A stretch of 7,683 nucleotides of DNA from Methylovulum sp. (GTDB lineage: Bacteria > Pseudomonadota > Gammaproteobacteria > Methylococcales > Methylomonadaceae), in assembly GCA_028713595.1 (NCBI GenBank), contig JAQTNZ010000107.1, forward strand, positions 1 through 7,683, given 5' to 3'. Position 1 is the first letter of the stretch. Each line of letters opens with the position of its first letter. A model generated the notes under the pieces. It saw only the letters and a list, made by a program, of their open reading frames with translations. It was not told the origin of the DNA and searched no databases. The position numbers and the translations under genes are program-made. Below are positions 5,990 to 7,683 of the stretch, piece after piece.

Positions 5990-7603
5990 CTAGCCATTAG
6001 CCACCCGCAAAACCGGCACGGCGAACAGCAACTGTTTCGTATAATCCTGTTGTGGCTGGGTCAGCACTTGCCCGGCACTGCCTTGCTCAATGATCTTGCC
6101 CTTATACATCACCGCCACGGCATCGGCGATTTCCGCCACCACCGCCAAGTCATGGGTGATGAACAAATAATTCACGCCTTGCTCACGCTGTAAGGTTTTC
6201 AGCAAACCGATAATTTGCGCTTGCACCGACACGTCCAAGGCACTGGTCGGCTCATCGCAGACAATCAAACGCGGCTTGACCGCCAACGCCCGCGCAATGC
6301 AAATGCGCTGGCGTTGGCCGCCAGAAAACTCATGCGGATAACGCAAGGCTGACTCTTCCGGCAGGCCGACTTGCTGCAACAACTGCCGGACGCGGTATTT
6401 ACGTTCTTCGCCACTAACCTCAGGGTACAAGGCGGTGATGCCTTCGGCGATGATGTCGCCAATCAACATGCGCGGATTCATCGCCGCAAACGGGTCTTGG
6501 AACACCATCTGCATGGCCGCCCGTTGCTTTCTTAACGCCTCGCCGCCCAATTCATGCAGGGCCACGCCGTCCATAAACACTTGGCCGCCGTTATGTGGCA
6601 ACAAGTTTAACAGGCTTTTGCCCAAGGTGGTTTTGCCACAGCCGGACTCACCGACCAACGCCAAGGTCTTGCCGGCGGCCAGTTCAAAACTGACCCCATC
6701 CACCGCTTTGACATAATCGGCAACCCGCTGGAACAAGCCTTTGCGGATGGGATAATAACAGCAAAAATCCTTGACCTGTAACAGGGGCGTAGCCTCAAGC
6801 GTATCATCCGGCGTTTTGGCACTGGCGATAGACGGCAAGGCATTGAGCAATTTTTGCGTGTAAGGATGCTTGGGATGCCGGAAAAAATCAGCACCCGCTC
6901 CGGTTTCGACAATCTTGCCGTGCTGCATCACGGCAATACGGTCAGCGATGCTGGACACCAAGGCCAGATCATGGCTAATCAGCCACAAAGCCATGCCCGT
7001 TTGTTGCTGGATAGTTTTCAACAGGGTCAGGATTTGCGCCTGTATGGTCACATCCAAGGAGGTGGTCGGCTCATCGGCGATCAACAGATCCGGTTGCCCC
7101 GCCAAGGCCATCGCAATCATCACCCGTTGCCGCTGACCGCCGGACAGTTGGTGCGGAAACGCGTTCAGCCGTTGCTCCGGGTTGGGGATTTCCACTTGCC
7201 GCAACAATTCCAGCACCCGTTGCTGCAAAGCCGTCTCGGCCAGGACAAAATGCAGGGTGATGATTTCGGCGATTTGTTGGCCGATAGTCATGACCGGATT
7301 TAACGCTGACATCGGGTCTTGAAAAATATAAGCTATCCGACGGCCACGCACTTTACATAACTGCATTTCGGGCAACGCCAGCAAATTTTCGCCCTGCAAG
7401 GCAATGACCTCGGCATTAATCTGCGCATTCGGTGGCAACAGGCGCAAAACTGACAAGGCGGTGATGGACTTGCCCGAACCGGACTCGCCCACCAGCGCGA
7501 AGGTTTCGCCCGGATAGACTACAAAACTGATGTCATCCACCACATTGACACCAGGCTGGAAAGCTACGGTTAACTGATCAACAGCAAGGATGGGTTGTTT
7601 CAT
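5990..7603 (-). CDS. yejF: Double-ATPase ABC transporter subunit, YejF/oligopeptide type
   Basis: The 537-residue protein fuses two ABC ATPase domains and should power a peptide-type importer at the inner face of the cytoplasmic membrane. Domain 1: Walker A GESGSGKS (39-46), Q-loop Gln95, signature LSGGQRQR (153-160), Walker B with DE at 177-178, His211, then the oligopeptide-family tail HPKHPYTQ (243-250). Domain 2: GESGCGKT (318-325), Gln369, FSGGQRQR (426-433), DE at 450-451, His484. All catalytic elements are intact in both halves. Length and order match E. coli YejF (529 residues), which serves the YejABEF importer of microcin C and peptides; a GsiA/DppDF-like fusion is the alternative. 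The ATG at 7603 has no strong ribosome-binding site and lies 13 bases behind the stop of an upstream frame, suggesting translational coupling. That frame does not end like E. coli YejE, so permease partners are not visible here. Confidence 0.85.
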   Translation of the reverse strand: MKQPILAVDQLTVAFQPGVNVVDDISFVVYPGETFALVGESGSGKSITALSVLRLLPPNAQINAEVIALQGENLLALPEMQLCKVRGRRIAYIFQDPMSALNPVMTIGQQIAEIITLHFVLAETALQQRVLELLRQVEIPNPEQRLNAFPHQLSGGQRQRVMIAMALAGQPDLLIADEPTTSLDVTIQAQILTLLKTIQQQTGMALWLISHDLALVSSIADRIAVMQHGKIVETGAGADFFRHPKHPYTQKLLNALPSIASAKTPDDTLEATPLLQVKDFCCYYPIRKGLFQRVADYVKAVDGVSFELAAGKTLALVGESGCGKTTLGKSLLNLLPHNGGQVFMDGVALHELGGEALRKQRAAMQMVFQDPFAAMNPRMLIGDIIAEGITALYPEVSGEERKYRVRQLLQQVGLPEESALRYPHEFSGGQRQRICIARALAVKPRLIVCDEPTSALDVSVQAQIIGLLKTLQREQGVNYLFITHDLAVVAEIADAVAVMYKGKIIEQGSAGQVLTQPQQDYTKQLLFAVPVLRVANG

Positions 7604-7616
7604 AATGGCTCAACCA

Positions 7617-7682
7617 TCAACCCGCCAACCGTTGTTGCCAGATGGCGATTTTTGCTTGCAAAGCCGCCCTATCCACCGTGGT
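7617..7682 (-). CDS. C-terminal end of an unidentified upstream gene
   Basis: A minus-strand frame enters from the right edge and ends at a TGA (7619-7617), 13 bases before the ABC gene start. Its last residues, ALQAKIAIWQQRLAG, look like an amphipathic helix typical of a true protein end. I do not recognise the family; it does not resemble the C-terminus of the YejE permease as I remember it. A second open frame, ending at 7610, has a less protein-like composition. Short spacing suggests co-transcription with the ABC gene. Confidence 0.45.
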   Translation of the reverse strand, partial: TTVDRAALQAKIAIWQQRLAG

Positions 7683-7683
7683 T

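Noticed and set aside
6854..7303. 149-codon plus-strand open frame opposite the ABC gene
   Set aside because: It lies antisense to intact ABC motifs and its His/Gln/Arg-rich product is typical of a shadow frame.
7610..7681. Alternative open frame at the right edge ending at 7612-7610
   Set aside because: Its residues (many Gly, Ser, Asn, Trp) look less protein-like than the frame ending at 7617, though the short length leaves some doubt.

Overview
This 7,683-base window carries three complete genes and two gene ends, all read from the minus strand. From right to left, in the direction of transcription, they are: the last ~21 codons of an unidentified gene; a YejF-type double ABC transporter ATPase; an HpnN-type RND/MMPL membrane exporter; a membrane-anchored PAS-PAS-GGDEF-EAL cyclic-di-GMP protein; and, at the left edge, the first 28 codons of pyruvate dehydrogenase E1 (aceE). 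No tRNA, rRNA, CRISPR array, insertion sequence or phage gene is visible.

The homodimeric-type AceE N-terminus, the YejF-like transporter and the GGDEF/EAL architecture point to a gammaproteobacterium or a close relative. The HpnN-like gene suggests a hopanoid maker. A methanotroph-type lineage such as Methylococcales would fit, but that is inference only; no marker here fixes the taxon. Base composition looks moderate (about half G+C by eye) and even, with no obvious island.

Region by region: positions 1-84 hold the aceE start. Positions 85-512 are a 428-base gap with an inverted repeat, a possible weak terminator, a near-duplicate motif around the aceE ribosome-binding site and a doubtful 60-codon membrane ORF. 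Positions 513-2897 hold the c-di-GMP gene, whose 3' end is made of a 15-bp in-frame tandem repeat. Positions 2898-3124 are a spacer with a bulged hairpin directly behind the hpnN stop. Positions 3125-5794 hold hpnN. Positions 5795-5989 are a spacer with a perfect inverted repeat that can fold in two exclusive ways. Positions 5990-7603 hold the ABC ATPase.

The genes probably do not form one pathway. The spacers of about 195, 227 and 428 bases suggest separate transcription units in the same direction; only the ABC gene is close enough to its upstream neighbour (13 bases) to look co-transcribed. The content is mostly ordinary chromosomal housekeeping and envelope genes. The points most worth a second look are the altered nucleotide-recognition residue and lost I-site in the GGDEF domain, the Asp-to-Glu difference in the proton-relay motif of the exporter, and the switch-like inverted repeat upstream of hpnN.
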